From NCBI GenBank assembly GCA_008501765.1, contig QQUE01000006.1:186001-250000 (forward strand): a stretch of DNA of 64,000 nt, in the 5' to 3' direction. The stretch comes from Calditrichota bacterium. Its GTDB lineage: Bacteria; Zhuqueibacterota; Zhuqueibacteria; Zhuqueibacterales; Geothermadaptataceae. Shown piece after piece: positions 35,803 to 44,511 of this stretch. A program made the position numbers and the translations under genes. Positions within the stretch are counted from its first letter, which is position 1; every line of letters begins with the position of its first letter. The notes below the pieces were generated by a model that made no database searches, was not told the DNA's origin, and was given only the letters and a program-made list of their open reading frames with translations.

Positions 35803-36240
35803 TTAAAATTTTTGTGTGAGGTTGAGACCCCAGGATGAAAGCTTGTGGTCACCGACGAAAGTAATACCACGACTGTAGTAGGATTTATCGTTTTGCATCA
35901 GCATGACTTCCGAGCCCACATAGTCGCCTTCTTCGCTGTAAAATTGCGAAATAATAGTCTCGGCTACCAGGAGAAACTTGCCTCTTAAATTTCCCATCAA
36001 GGTGTTCGCGGCAGACCAGTTGAGAAATTCACTGCCTTCCTGCCAGGGCTGAATGATATATTTATTTTTTATATCCGGCTCCTGATCGTTGTGAATTCTA
36101 ATTTCACTTTCATACCGCCATGCATCGAATTCGTGCAGAATCCGAATCGTTCCTTCGGCCGGGATGCTGACTTCATTTTCATTTATGAAGCGGCCCTCAG
36201 CGTGCCATTCTCCGGGATTTAATATGAGCGTATGTTGCAT
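35803..36240 (-). CDS. Conserved-looking hypothetical protein
   Basis: A 145-aa soluble protein with mostly beta-strand character: GEWHAEGRFINENEVSIPAEGTIRILHEFDAWRYESEIRI and KSYYSRGITFVGDHKLSSWGLNLTQKF at the ends are given here only in part as 'GEWHAEGRF' and 'LSSWGLNLTQKF'. It may be a small lipocalin- or calycin-like barrel, but no family is recognised. There is no signal peptide. It starts 18 bases after the CsgG-like lipoprotein gene stop, with AGGAAA upstream, so the two are probably cotranscribed. Confidence 0.6.
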   Translation of the reverse strand: MQHTLILNPGEWHAEGRFINENEVSIPAEGTIRILHEFDAWRYESEIRIHNDQEPDIKNKYIIQPWQEGSEFLNWSAANTLMGNLRGKFLLVAETIISQFYSEEGDYVGSEVMLMQNDKSYYSRGITFVGDHKLSSWGLNLTQKF

Positions 36241-36258
36241 TTATTTCGATTTCCTGTG

Positions 36259-37224
36259 CTACATCTGTTCTTTTAATCGGCGTTTTTCCTCGATTCGCCG
36301 GTTCAGTTTTTTTATCGCCTGTTCGTATTTTCCCTCGGCTTTGCGCTTGTAGGCCAATTCAAAATTCTGCCGCGCCTCCGTAAAACGGTCGGTGTACATA
36401 TATCCCAAACCGAGATTGTAATAGGCTTTATCGACCTTTAATTGGCCATTTTTATATTTTTTTACCGCAGTTTGAAAACTGATTATCGCTTCATCCCAGT
36501 TGCCGATCTTGGCCATATTGTAACCTTGTTGCAGTTCCGGCATTTTATCATCCGTTTCGAATGCGACAGAAACGCGTTCGGTGTAAGGTGCAATCTCCCG
36601 CATAAATTTTCGCACGATATTTTCGCGGCACTGGCTAAAAAGTGCATTTTTGTCAACTTTGGCGGGTCGTTTTACATCACTATATTTTGTAGCAGATTGT
36701 GCCTTTTCCAATTTTGATATGGCGATAATTTTACCTGTTGCCAAATCGACAACCTGCAAAGTTGCGGTGACTTTTGACGTGCCTTTGCGCTGCCACTTTC
36801 GGATTGTTTTCTTGGTTTTTTTATTGGTTTCGTCGCGATGGGTAAGTTCTTCGGAATAGTCGTATTCCGTAATATTGCCGAAAATCAACGCCGCTGTACC
36901 AATGAGTTTTCCCACTTCCACGGCCGTGGATTCGTCGACCAGTCCCGAGAGACTGAGGGAGTGTTCTTTGAGAATGGCATCGAGGTGTTGGCGGTCGAGG
37001 ACCTCAAAGCGTTTGGACTTGAAAAGGGCCAAAGTTAGTTCGTCCGTTAGCTGGCGGCTGCCCCTGCCATCAATTTCACCGATGGCAATTTTATCAAATC
37101 CCTTGAGGTTTATTTCTGCCGGACGTGTGACCGGGATGGATAGACGGCTGGAACTGCAGGCGATCAAGATAAATAGAAACAGGACGTATGATAAAATAAT
37201 GCGAAATATTCTGGCATTCTGCAT
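36259..37224 (-). CDS. CsgG/HfaB-like lipoprotein with C-terminal TPR
   Basis: Signal peptide with lipobox LIACSSS (acylated Cys23). Residues 40-220 match the CsgG/curli-assembly type fold: FDKIAIGEIDGRGS, LTLALFKSKRFEVLDRQHLDAIL, STAVEVGKLIGTAALIFGNITEYD and LQVVDLATGKIIAISKLEKAQSA. The C-terminal 100 residues hold two TPR-like units (WDEAIISFQTAVKKY, VDKAYYNLGLGYMYTDRFTEARQNFELAY) and a basic helical tail. CsgG proper lacks TPRs, so this is a related penicillin-binding-protein-activator-like periplasmic lipoprotein rather than a curli pore. AGGAG precedes the ATG. Confidence 0.85.
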   Translation of the reverse strand: MQNARIFRIILSYVLFLFILIACSSSRLSIPVTRPAEINLKGFDKIAIGEIDGRGSRQLTDELTLALFKSKRFEVLDRQHLDAILKEHSLSLSGLVDESTAVEVGKLIGTAALIFGNITEYDYSEELTHRDETNKKTKKTIRKWQRKGTSKVTATLQVVDLATGKIIAISKLEKAQSATKYSDVKRPAKVDKNALFSQCRENIVRKFMREIAPYTERVSVAFETDDKMPELQQGYNMAKIGNWDEAIISFQTAVKKYKNGQLKVDKAYYNLGLGYMYTDRFTEARQNFELAYKRKAEGKYEQAIKKLNRRIEEKRRLKEQM

Positions 37225-37239
37225 AAAAAACTCCTATAC

Positions 37240-37458
37240 TTAATCCGTTGAGCAATATGAAAGATAATCACTTATTTTCTTCCATTTCAGCCTCATTTGT
37301 CACCCCGGTTTGCGTTTTTTGTAATACCAGTATCTCCCTGAAACCTCGTTAAATATCAGGAGACCCCGGTATTTCACCCTGTGATAACCGGAATGACACG
37401 CACGTAAACAACTTATTATTTTGTGTGCGTATTCTAATTTGCACAACGCGTGATAATT
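37240..37458. repeat. MITE-like element, family 2, copy 2
   Basis: Left end TTAATCCGTTGAGCAATAT; right end TTTGCACAACGCGTGATAAT, whose complement is ATTATCACGCGTTGTGCAAA. The core has CACCCCGGTTTGCG and ACCGGAATGACACGC words resembling copy 1. It abuts the ribosome site of the CsgG-like gene. The rest of 37225-37742 shows no gene. Confidence 0.6.
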
Positions 37459-37742
37459 AATCAATATTTTTCAGATCCCTGCATTCCCCTTTGAAACGAA
37501 TCAGTTTGATGCCGCAGGTTTTTACCTGACAATATTATCGCCGTCTATTTCGACGCGGATAAACATTATATTTACAAAAAAATGAATCACTTGCAAATAA
37601 AAAACATATGGCAAGCTGCTAATTCGAATTTTTTATAACCGCCACTGGTTAACTCCCGGAATCGTGGGCTATTTCTCTGCTGAAAATTATACTTTAATTG
37701 AGAATATATCCAATGTTCGCATTTTAAAACACAGAAGAAAAA

Positions 37743-38621
37743 ATGGACTTTAAACAAAATTACATTGACGAAATTATCAATGACCGTGAGAGCGGCGCCA
37801 GCGAGCTGGCACGACGCTGTTTGGAAATGTGTGCTGATATCATCTGGAAATTACAAACAGACGGTGTCAGCGAAATGAAAAATGAAATCGAAGAGTTTGT
37901 CCATGCACTGCAAAACGCCCGTCCGAGCATGTCTCCCATAAAAAATCTATTGCAAACCTGGTTGGAAAACCTCAAATCACTGCCAACTTTTACGCTGCAG
38001 GAGTTCCGCCTTGAAGCCATGGGCACGGCTGAAGATTTAATCGAACGCTCCAAAATGGCTGTCGACCAGGCTGCTGATTCGATGTTTAAAATCTTAAAAC
38101 CAAACAGCCGTATAATGACGTACAGCTACAGTTCCACGGTGATGGCGTTGATGAATTTGTGTAAAAAATCGGGAATGCGGGTTGTAGTGCCGGAGGGCCG
38201 GCCACTGTTCGAAGGCCGAAAATTCGGTAAACGTATCAGTGATTTGGGCATTGAGACGACGGTAATTACCGAGAGTCAGATTGGAATTTGTATTAAAAAT
38301 GTCGACGTGGTTGTCGTTGGTGCAGACACAGTGGTGAACGATGGTTCCGTCGTCAATAAAGCCGGAACAAGTTTGCTGGCGCTCGCAGCGCAAACGGAAA
38401 ATGTGCCGGTTTATGTTGTGTACGAGAAGTTCAAAAAATCAAACCAAACGAGTGCGGAAGTTGTACTTGAAAAAATGCCGGAAGATGAATTGGGAGTGGA
38501 TACCGGTAAAAATTTGCATATCTATAATTATTACTTCGATATCACACCGGCAGAGCGCATCACCGCGTGGATTACAGAAGACGGCGTGCGGTTGAATAAA
38601 GGAAAGAAATTTAGCAAATGA
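37743..38621 (+). CDS. eIF-2B alpha/beta/delta-family protein (sugar-phosphate isomerase-like)
   Basis: A 292-aa protein of the eIF2B/MtnA/ribose-1,5-bisphosphate isomerase superfamily. The C-terminal Rossmann-like half has MTYSYSSTVMALM, VVPEGRPLFEGRKFG, IKNVDVVVVGADTVVNDGSVVNKAGT and FDITPAERITAWITEDG. The Asp in GADTV and the Cys/Ser-region (here YSYSST) correspond to catalytic positions of MtnA-type isomerases. The substrate is uncertain; bacterial and archaeal members act on methylthioribose- or ribose-phosphates. The last codons overlap the start of the ENPP gene (ATGATGA), so the two are translationally coupled. Confidence 0.85.
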   Translation: MDFKQNYIDEIINDRESGASELARRCLEMCADIIWKLQTDGVSEMKNEIEEFVHALQNARPSMSPIKNLLQTWLENLKSLPTFTLQEFRLEAMGTAEDLIERSKMAVDQAADSMFKILKPNSRIMTYSYSSTVMALMNLCKKSGMRVVVPEGRPLFEGRKFGKRISDLGIETTVITESQIGICIKNVDVVVVGADTVVNDGSVVNKAGTSLLALAAQTENVPVYVVYEKFKKSNQTSAEVVLEKMPEDELGVDTGKNLHIYNYYFDITPAERITAWITEDGVRLNKGKKFSK

Positions 38622-39865
38622 TGAGAAAAAATCTTACTCTCATACTAATTTTTATTGGCATTTTTGCCGGCACAATTTGGGTGGGGGCTGCGAAAAGTGC
38701 GCAGCCCGGCAGTGAACAACGGCTGCTGCTTATTTCATTCGACGGATTTCGCTGGGATTATTTCGATAAATGTGCAACCCCGAATTTTGATAGAATTATC
38801 GCCAATGGCGTAAAAGCCAAGAGTCTGATACCCGTTTTCCCATCGCTCACTTTTCCCAATCATTTTTCGATTGTGACCGGACTTTATCCGGAAAATCACG
38901 GCATCATTTCAAACTATATGTTCGATCCCGAATTAGGCGCCTATTTTTCACTGCGCGACGAAAATGCGTTGACAAACGGGATTTGGTGGGGCGGCGAACC
39001 CATTTGGATCACCGCTGAAAAACAGGGTGTGCGTGCGGCAACATTCTTTTGGGTGGGTTCGGAAGCCGAAATCGGTGGTGTGCGTCCATCTATTGTTAAA
39101 AAATATGATGGGCATTTTTCCAATAAAACCCGTGTCGATTCCGTGCTGGCATGGCTTGATTATCCCGAAAAAAAGCGCCCGCAATTGATGACATTGTACT
39201 TTAGTTTTATCGATCACATCGGTCATGCTTTCGGCCCGGATTCTGAAGAAATTGTCGCGGCTGTGGGTGAGGCAGACAGCCTGATTGGCCTTTTGTATGA
39301 CGGAATTCAGCAGCAGGCGCAGCAAAAACGGCCAAATTTGGTCGTTGTCAGCGATCATGGCATGGCTGAAATTAACGAGAGTGATGTCATTGTCATCGAT
39401 GATTATATCGATCTGGCGGAGGTGGAATATGCCGACTGGTATGTGATCAGCACAGTTTTGCCGAAGGCGGGAAAAACTGAAAAATTATACACCCAATTAA
39501 AAGATGCCCACCCCCATCTGCATGTTTACAAAAAAAATGAAGTTCCGGCACGCTTTCATTTTCGCAATCATAGACGCATTCATCCGCTGGTTTTGATCGC
39601 TGATCCAGGGTGGAGTGTGATGACGCAAAAAAAATATGAGCGCTTTCGCGCCGGCAGTCGATCTGTTGGCGGGGCGCATGGCTACGATAATCTTGAGAAG
39701 GATATGCATGGAATTTTTCTCGCAGTGGGCCCGGCGATTAAAAAAAATGTGCAGATTCCCGCTTTTCAAAATATCCAAATTTATAATGCAATGAACCATA
39801 TTTTGGGAACAAAACCGGCGAAAAATGATGGAAATTTGGACTCATTGCGTTTAATATTTAAATAG
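38618..39865 (+). CDS. Ectonucleotide pyrophosphatase/phosphodiesterase family protein (ENPP-like)
   Basis: Alkaline-phosphatase superfamily enzyme, secreted by an N-terminal signal peptide (LTLILIFIGIFAGTIWVGA). Metal ligands and nucleophile are visible: ISFDGFRWDY (Asp), FPSLTFPNHF (nucleophile Thr), FIDHIGHAFGPDS (Asp, His), VVSDHGMAEI (Asp-His) and GGAHGYDN (His). The 415-aa length equals the catalytic domain of eukaryotic NPPs. It hydrolyses nucleotide or phospholipid phosphodiesters in the periplasm. Coupling to an eIF2B-like sugar-phosphate isomerase suggests a nucleotide/sugar salvage role, which is an inference. Confidence 0.92.
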   Translation: MMRKNLTLILIFIGIFAGTIWVGAAKSAQPGSEQRLLLISFDGFRWDYFDKCATPNFDRIIANGVKAKSLIPVFPSLTFPNHFSIVTGLYPENHGIISNYMFDPELGAYFSLRDENALTNGIWWGGEPIWITAEKQGVRAATFFWVGSEAEIGGVRPSIVKKYDGHFSNKTRVDSVLAWLDYPEKKRPQLMTLYFSFIDHIGHAFGPDSEEIVAAVGEADSLIGLLYDGIQQQAQQKRPNLVVVSDHGMAEINESDVIVIDDYIDLAEVEYADWYVISTVLPKAGKTEKLYTQLKDAHPHLHVYKKNEVPARFHFRNHRRIHPLVLIADPGWSVMTQKKYERFRAGSRSVGGAHGYDNLEKDMHGIFLAVGPAIKKNVQIPAFQNIQIYNAMNHILGTKPAKNDGNLDSLRLIFK

Positions 39866-39895
39866 GGATAAACCACTTCGGTTTACTGCATAAAT

Positions 39896-40678
39896 CTATT
39901 TTCTTTGGCCAGGGGAAACAGAGAATCTTTCAGTGTGAATTTTAATCACGGTAGCCAATCTATCGGGATAATCGGTGATAATTCCGTCAACTCCCATTTT
40001 GCACATCCGGTGCATCAGCCATTTGTTATTAACTGTCCAGACGAACACTTTTTTCCCTGCTTTTCGCGCCTTCCGCATAAATTTTCTGGTAATTAATGTA
40101 AAATGAACACTTAATACATCGACTGGCGCTTTGAATGATTTGGCACGTAAACCCTGTTTGCTAAATACATAACCAACTTCCAATTCCGGTGCAAGGCTTT
40201 TGATCTGGTCGATTACAAAAAAATCGAAAGAAGTGAGCACGCAGTCTTTTTCAAAGCCGGTTGCTTGTATTTTTTCAATAACCTGCTCCAGCATGTTATC
40301 CTGCTTACCGTTGCATTTTACTTCAATATTTAATTTTACTTTTCCCTTTGCCAATTTCAGAACAGAATCAAATTCCGGAACCCGTTCCCCGGTAAATTTT
40401 TTCGCGAACCAACTGCCGGCATCCAATTTCTCAAGCTCTTTTCCAGTGAGCTGCCACAATTTTTTTTTGCCATTTGTAGTCCGGCGCACTTTTTCATCAT
40501 GCATAATATAGAGCTTTTTGTCACGCGTTTGCTGAACGTCAAACTCAATCATGTCGGTTTGCAAGTCGATGGCCATTTGGAATGCAGCCATGGTATTTTC
40601 CGGCGCGTACCCGGAAGCGCCACGGTGGGCGCAAATTATCGGCGCAATAAATGGATCATCTTTGTCATGTTTTTTCAT
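39896..40678 (-). CDS. Glycerophosphodiester phosphodiesterase
   Basis: A TIM-barrel hydrolase that releases glycerol-3-phosphate from deacylated phospholipids. CAHRGASGYAPENTMAAF contains the catalytic His and ENT motif; MIEFDVQQTRDKKLYIMHDEKVRRTTNG holds the metal-binding Glu/Asp and second catalytic His. KLNIEVKCNGKQ and the C-terminal VNNKWLMHRMCKMGVDGIITDYPD complete the family pattern. The 260-aa protein has no signal peptide, so it is the cytosolic UgpQ-like type. It converges with the ENPP gene with only 30 bases between them, containing a weak AAACC/GGTTT hairpin. Confidence 0.94.
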   Translation of the reverse strand: MKKHDKDDPFIAPIICAHRGASGYAPENTMAAFQMAIDLQTDMIEFDVQQTRDKKLYIMHDEKVRRTTNGKKKLWQLTGKELEKLDAGSWFAKKFTGERVPEFDSVLKLAKGKVKLNIEVKCNGKQDNMLEQVIEKIQATGFEKDCVLTSFDFFVIDQIKSLAPELEVGYVFSKQGLRAKSFKAPVDVLSVHFTLITRKFMRKARKAGKKVFVWTVNNKWLMHRMCKMGVDGIITDYPDRLATVIKIHTERFSVSPGQRK

Positions 40679-40928
40679 GAGGATCGGTAACTTTCTGATA
40701 GGTTTTTTCCGGCAAAAATAGGTGCCGCAGATTTATGTCTCGAATTCCTGACGTGATACCGCATCGATTCAGACGAAGTCGGTTTTCTTCCGAGAGATAT
40801 AATACGTAAAAAATCTAACGGCAAGCAAATTTTTTATTGTATTCTGAAAAGCCAAAAATTCCGGATAACCATCTCAACAATTGTCGCCGATAAATAAGAG
40901 GAAAGTTTTTTCAGATTAAGGGCCAGAT

Positions 40929-42014
40929 ATGAAAGATGCATTGAGTACAAATTACAAAATCCTCCTCGTGGATGATGATCCGGTGAATATCTCCATTTTA
41001 GAGGAAGTTCTGGAAGAGAATTATACATTAAAATCCGTTGCAACAGGCGAGCAAGCGCTTGCTGTTCTGCCGGCGTTTTCCCCGGATTTAATTCTTTTGG
41101 ATATCATGATGCCCGGGTTGAATGGATATGAAGTTTGTCAAAAAATCCGCGCAAATCCATTGCACCGGCATGTGAAAATAATTCTGGTTTCCGGCAGGGG
41201 AAGCATTGAGGACAGGTTAGACGGGTATAATGTCGGAGCTGATGATTACATTACAAAACCTTTTGTAGAAGAAGAATTAGACGCCAAAGTTAAAGTGTTT
41301 TTGCGTCTCAAATATACTGAAAAAATTGAAATGGTGAGCCAGCGTTTGCTCAACCAATTTTCCAATGGCTCCTCAACACCACTGGCGCGAATTCTATCTG
41401 CAAACGATATGCTGCAAAGTTGGGCGCCACTCACTGCGGATCAGATGGAATGTGTGCGCATTATAAATAATGAAGGCGAGCATTTATTGCAGGTAGTTGA
41501 GGAATCCCGCCGCTATTGTGAGCTGAAACGCGGTATAAAACTTGAAAAATGCAGTGAACCATTGAAACTCAATCTCGGAAGTTTACACACAATTTTTGAG
41601 AAGCTGTTAAATCAGAAATCTATTGAATTGGATATCGATGTCAGCGAGGAGATCGAAGTAATTGGCGATTGGCGCCTGTTGCCGACGGCGTTCCAAAATC
41701 TCGTCGAAACTGCGATTAGACTAACAGAGAACAACGCAAAAGTCTGCATTGAAGCAGATGCGAATGAATCGGTGTGTTCGATTACTTTTCAGGCAGCCGG
41801 AAATCTGCTCGGCAACGATGATTTACTGCAATTGACTAATTTTATATCTGCGCCGGAGTCGCATATAAACAACGCACTGAAACTGGCAAATGCCCAATCT
41901 ATTTTTGAATTGCACGGCAGTTCGCTGATTGCGCGGAATGTGGAAAATCGTGGGGTTGCTTTCTCTCTCAGTTTACCGGTTGCAAAATCGGAGAAAGAAA
42001 TCAAGGTAGTTTGA
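40929..42014 (+). CDS. Response-regulator receiver fused to a degenerate histidine-kinase core
   Basis: Residues 1-125 are an intact receiver: DDDP acidic pocket, phosphoacceptor Asp58 in LILLDIMMPG, the Ser of VSGRG and Lys in YITKPF. Residues 130-350 follow the HisKA/HATPase layout but the motifs are lost: the H box His is replaced by Asn146 (SNGSSTPL), the N box has NLVETAIRLT with the second Asn changed to Thr261, and G1/G2 are unrecognisable. The protein can be phosphorylated but should not phosphorylate others. A pseudokinase output is inferred; it may bind a kinase or ring complex. Monocistronic; the region upstream from 40679 holds no other gene. Confidence 0.82.
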   Translation: MKDALSTNYKILLVDDDPVNISILEEVLEENYTLKSVATGEQALAVLPAFSPDLILLDIMMPGLNGYEVCQKIRANPLHRHVKIILVSGRGSIEDRLDGYNVGADDYITKPFVEEELDAKVKVFLRLKYTEKIEMVSQRLLNQFSNGSSTPLARILSANDMLQSWAPLTADQMECVRIINNEGEHLLQVVEESRRYCELKRGIKLEKCSEPLKLNLGSLHTIFEKLLNQKSIELDIDVSEEIEVIGDWRLLPTAFQNLVETAIRLTENNAKVCIEADANESVCSITFQAAGNLLGNDDLLQLTNFISAPESHINNALKLANAQSIFELHGSSLIARNVENRGVAFSLSLPVAKSEKEIKVV

Positions 42015-42018
42015 GTTT

Positions 42019-42507
42019 CTATTTTATGGATTCAAATACACCCAATTCTCTGTTTTTTCGAACATTATCCCAGTTGAAGTAACGCCCATTCATGGCAATA
42101 TAAACACCATTGGGCAGTGATTGCACGAATGAAAGCGCACTGCCTAAATTAAAAAATCCATCGGAGCTGCCAAAAGCAAATGGCACCATGGCTCCGGTGA
42201 GCACAATTGTTTTGCCGGTTATTTCCTCTCCGAGTTGACGCGCCGTCTTTTCCATCGTGTCGGTTCCATGGGTGATGACTATTTTATCTTCCTCAGATTT
42301 TTTGCAAATTTCCAGAATTATTTTTCGGTCAATATCGCTCATTTCCAGGCTGTCGACCATCATAATATTGCGAACATGAATTGGCAACCGTGAACGCGCT
42401 GTTTTTAACATCGCCGGGATGTGGGTGTCTTTGAACTGCAATTGACCGGTTATTTCGTCGTATTCTTTATCGAACGTGCCCCCGGTAATCAAAATCTTAA
42501 TTCCCAT
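42019..42507 (-). CDS. Single-domain asparaginase-like protein
   Basis: About 162 aa covering only the N-terminal domain of type I/II L-asparaginases: TGGTFDKEYD with the first catalytic Thr, VITHGTDTMEKTA with the second Thr-Asp pair, then LTGAMVPFAFGSSDGFFNLG. The C-terminal domain, which completes the substrate pocket in the dimer, is absent, yet the frame ends cleanly with a conserved-looking ELGVFE. Such short forms are known. The ATG at 42507 has AAGG eight bases upstream. An ATG at 42522 overlaps the preceding stop as ATGA and is a possible alternative. It is coupled to the PHP hydrolase gene. Confidence 0.82.
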   Translation of the reverse strand: MGIKILITGGTFDKEYDEITGQLQFKDTHIPAMLKTARSRLPIHVRNIMMVDSLEMSDIDRKIILEICKKSEEDKIVITHGTDTMEKTARQLGEEITGKTIVLTGAMVPFAFGSSDGFFNLGSALSFVQSLPNGVYIAMNGRYFNWDNVRKNRELGVFESIK

Positions 42508-42518
42508 TTTATTTACCT

Positions 42519-44174
42519 TCATTTAGAGGATAATGAATGCCAAATCGGGTTGGTTAATGCCTGCATTTTAAGCGGCATCCGCTGCTCTCCGACCAATTCG
42601 GCACGATAATAAAACAACTGATTAGCTTCTGTGGTAACTTCAAACCTTTCCTCTATTTTTAAAGGATCAACAAAGGAACTTTTTTGCCAAATAATTTCTT
42701 CTTTTTGGGTATTTAAATCGCCCCGGTAAAGGATGATTTTTTTTATTTCACCAAATTCTGGTGAAGAAATTGCTTGCAGATGCAGTTGTGCAATCGCGGT
42801 GGTGATTTCTCCGCCCATGGGTATAAAGCGCTCCATTTCGCATTGCCCGTGCAACGCCAAAAATGGCCCGGAAGTTACCGCCAGAGCCCCATTTTGCAGC
42901 GCGTGTGTTAATGTTTCGGGGGTGGCTTTTTCAGGTTGGTAAATTATACTGCGCTGCGAGCCAAAAATTTGCAGATTCGGATCGTCTGCCATTTCCCACA
43001 ATGGTTTGGTAATCTGGCGAAATCGATTAAAATTACCGTGGGCATCGGTTCCGGCGAGAATAAACAAGCGTTGGCCGGATAAAAGCAAGTGGCGCCAAAT
43101 CTCGAAAGTTTTTTGCGAATTTTTTTCTTCACCGTTCCAGATTTGAATTCCGTGAAGTCCGGGTGTTCGATAGTCCTGCTGATGCCATTTACCGCGGTTG
43201 AGTAATAATTTTTGGAAAATCGGTGGCTTCGATTCCGGGTGTGACGCAAAGCAAGCAGCATTTTTGGCCAGTTTATTAATCACTTCACTGATTGTTAAAT
43301 CCGGTTTGAACTGAAGCCATTTTTCACCGCCATCGCCGGTTCCGGGAATCAGCGCAGAATTGTTGAAAATCAAAAAATGTGCATTTTCCCCTTTTGCGTT
43401 TCCGCAGGAAACCTCCTCGCCGGGGATGATGACAAAATTCTTATTTTCGCAGTTGAAAGCGGCGATGTCTTTTTGAAATTTTTTCCATTTTTGTTGTACC
43501 GGATCATTAATCAGATAATTGTCGGGTAAATCATCGAGATCGTAGGAGTGATCGGTGATCCCGACAAAGCCGTGTCCCATGGCACGCGCCAAGGCCGCCG
43601 TCGCTTCCGGCGATGCTCCAAATTCAAGCTGGTCATCGGTAAAACTGGAGTGCACATGCAAGTCACCGGATAAATAATTCCGGGCGTAGGGGAGCGGGGT
43701 ATCGGCCATGAATATCGAAAATGGGGTGGGGCGTGTTCGTTTATAATTGTCATTTATACAATGCAATCGCTTGTCACCGATTTTATAATCGATATGGACA
43801 GAAATTTCAATCAGACCGGTAAAGGGAATTTTGTCATCGACCTCAATTATCCGTTCCCAAAATGTGCTTTCGATGTTTTTATTTATCTCGAAGCCAATTT
43901 CGAGCTCGGTATCATTTTTACCGGAAATCTGCAGTTTTACCGTTTCGAGGAAAACCGGAAATTTATCCGCATCTTTGACGATGAGCAGAAGCGGGATCCT
44001 GTGGTTTGGTTCCAGTCGCCGTGGGATATCAGCTATAATTTCCGGCTCATTTTTGTAATAGCGGCTTCCCAAAAATGGAATCCGGTAATGTATTTCAGCA
44101 TAGGCGAAAAACATGGAGGCTGCGAACAGCAGAAAATCAAAAAAATAGATTGTTGAGTCAGCATAAAATGGCAT
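42519..44174 (-). CDS. PHP-domain metallohydrolase (CehA/McbA-like)
   Basis: A 551-aa protein whose central part is a PHP domain: LSGDLHVHSSFTDDQ (His-x-His and Asp), FVGITDHSYD, IIPGEEVSCGNAKGENAHF and LAGTDAHGNFNRF. These are the metal ligands of polymerase-and-histidinol-phosphatase enzymes. The first 150 residues form a beta-rich domain and the C-terminal 130 residues another, as in CehA-type phosphoesterases. The substrate is unknown; phosphoesters or carbamates are typical. A hydrophobic stretch near the N-terminus (YFFDFLLFAASMFFAY) could be a signal anchor. Upstream 44175-44390 has no gene. Confidence 0.85.
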   Translation of the reverse strand: MPFYADSTIYFFDFLLFAASMFFAYAEIHYRIPFLGSRYYKNEPEIIADIPRRLEPNHRIPLLLIVKDADKFPVFLETVKLQISGKNDTELEIGFEINKNIESTFWERIIEVDDKIPFTGLIEISVHIDYKIGDKRLHCINDNYKRTRPTPFSIFMADTPLPYARNYLSGDLHVHSSFTDDQLEFGASPEATAALARAMGHGFVGITDHSYDLDDLPDNYLINDPVQQKWKKFQKDIAAFNCENKNFVIIPGEEVSCGNAKGENAHFLIFNNSALIPGTGDGGEKWLQFKPDLTISEVINKLAKNAACFASHPESKPPIFQKLLLNRGKWHQQDYRTPGLHGIQIWNGEEKNSQKTFEIWRHLLLSGQRLFILAGTDAHGNFNRFRQITKPLWEMADDPNLQIFGSQRSIIYQPEKATPETLTHALQNGALAVTSGPFLALHGQCEMERFIPMGGEITTAIAQLHLQAISSPEFGEIKKIILYRGDLNTQKEEIIWQKSSFVDPLKIEERFEVTTEANQLFYYRAELVGEQRMPLKMQALTNPIWHSLSSK

Positions 44175-44390
44175 AAATTTGTAAGGCTCATAACTTTAAG
44201 ATTCAGCGATTCTGTCAAAGGATTGGCAAAATAGCAAGCACGAATCAGCAATGCAAGCACAATGATAACAAGAATTATACAATTGTCGTTTTTGCCACAA
44301 TGTGGATAGATTCAATTTTCACTACTTGAATTTTGATTCGAACAACAGGATTGTCTCTGTTCATATTAACAGCACAGTTGTTGATATTAC

Positions 44391-44419
44391 TTGACTTTCC
44401 AACTTTTTTTTATTAAATT
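44391..44419 (+). promoter_or_regulatory. Probable sigma-70 promoter of the SPOR lipoprotein gene
   Basis: TTGACT, 17 bases, TAAATT, starting transcription about 85 bases before the ATG at 44512. The rest of the 337-base gap 44175-44511 has no gene. Confidence 0.5.
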
Positions 44420-44511
44420 CACAGTTCGCTTTTGCGATAGTGTTAACAAAGTTTTTTATCATATTATTAGTTATAAATTAAATTTGAAACCGATTTTAGC
44501 AGGTGGTGACG

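Noticed and set aside
39866-39895. Bidirectional terminator between the ENPP and GDPD genes
   Set aside because: The AAACC/GGTTT stem is only six bases and lacks T tracts on either side, too weak to claim.
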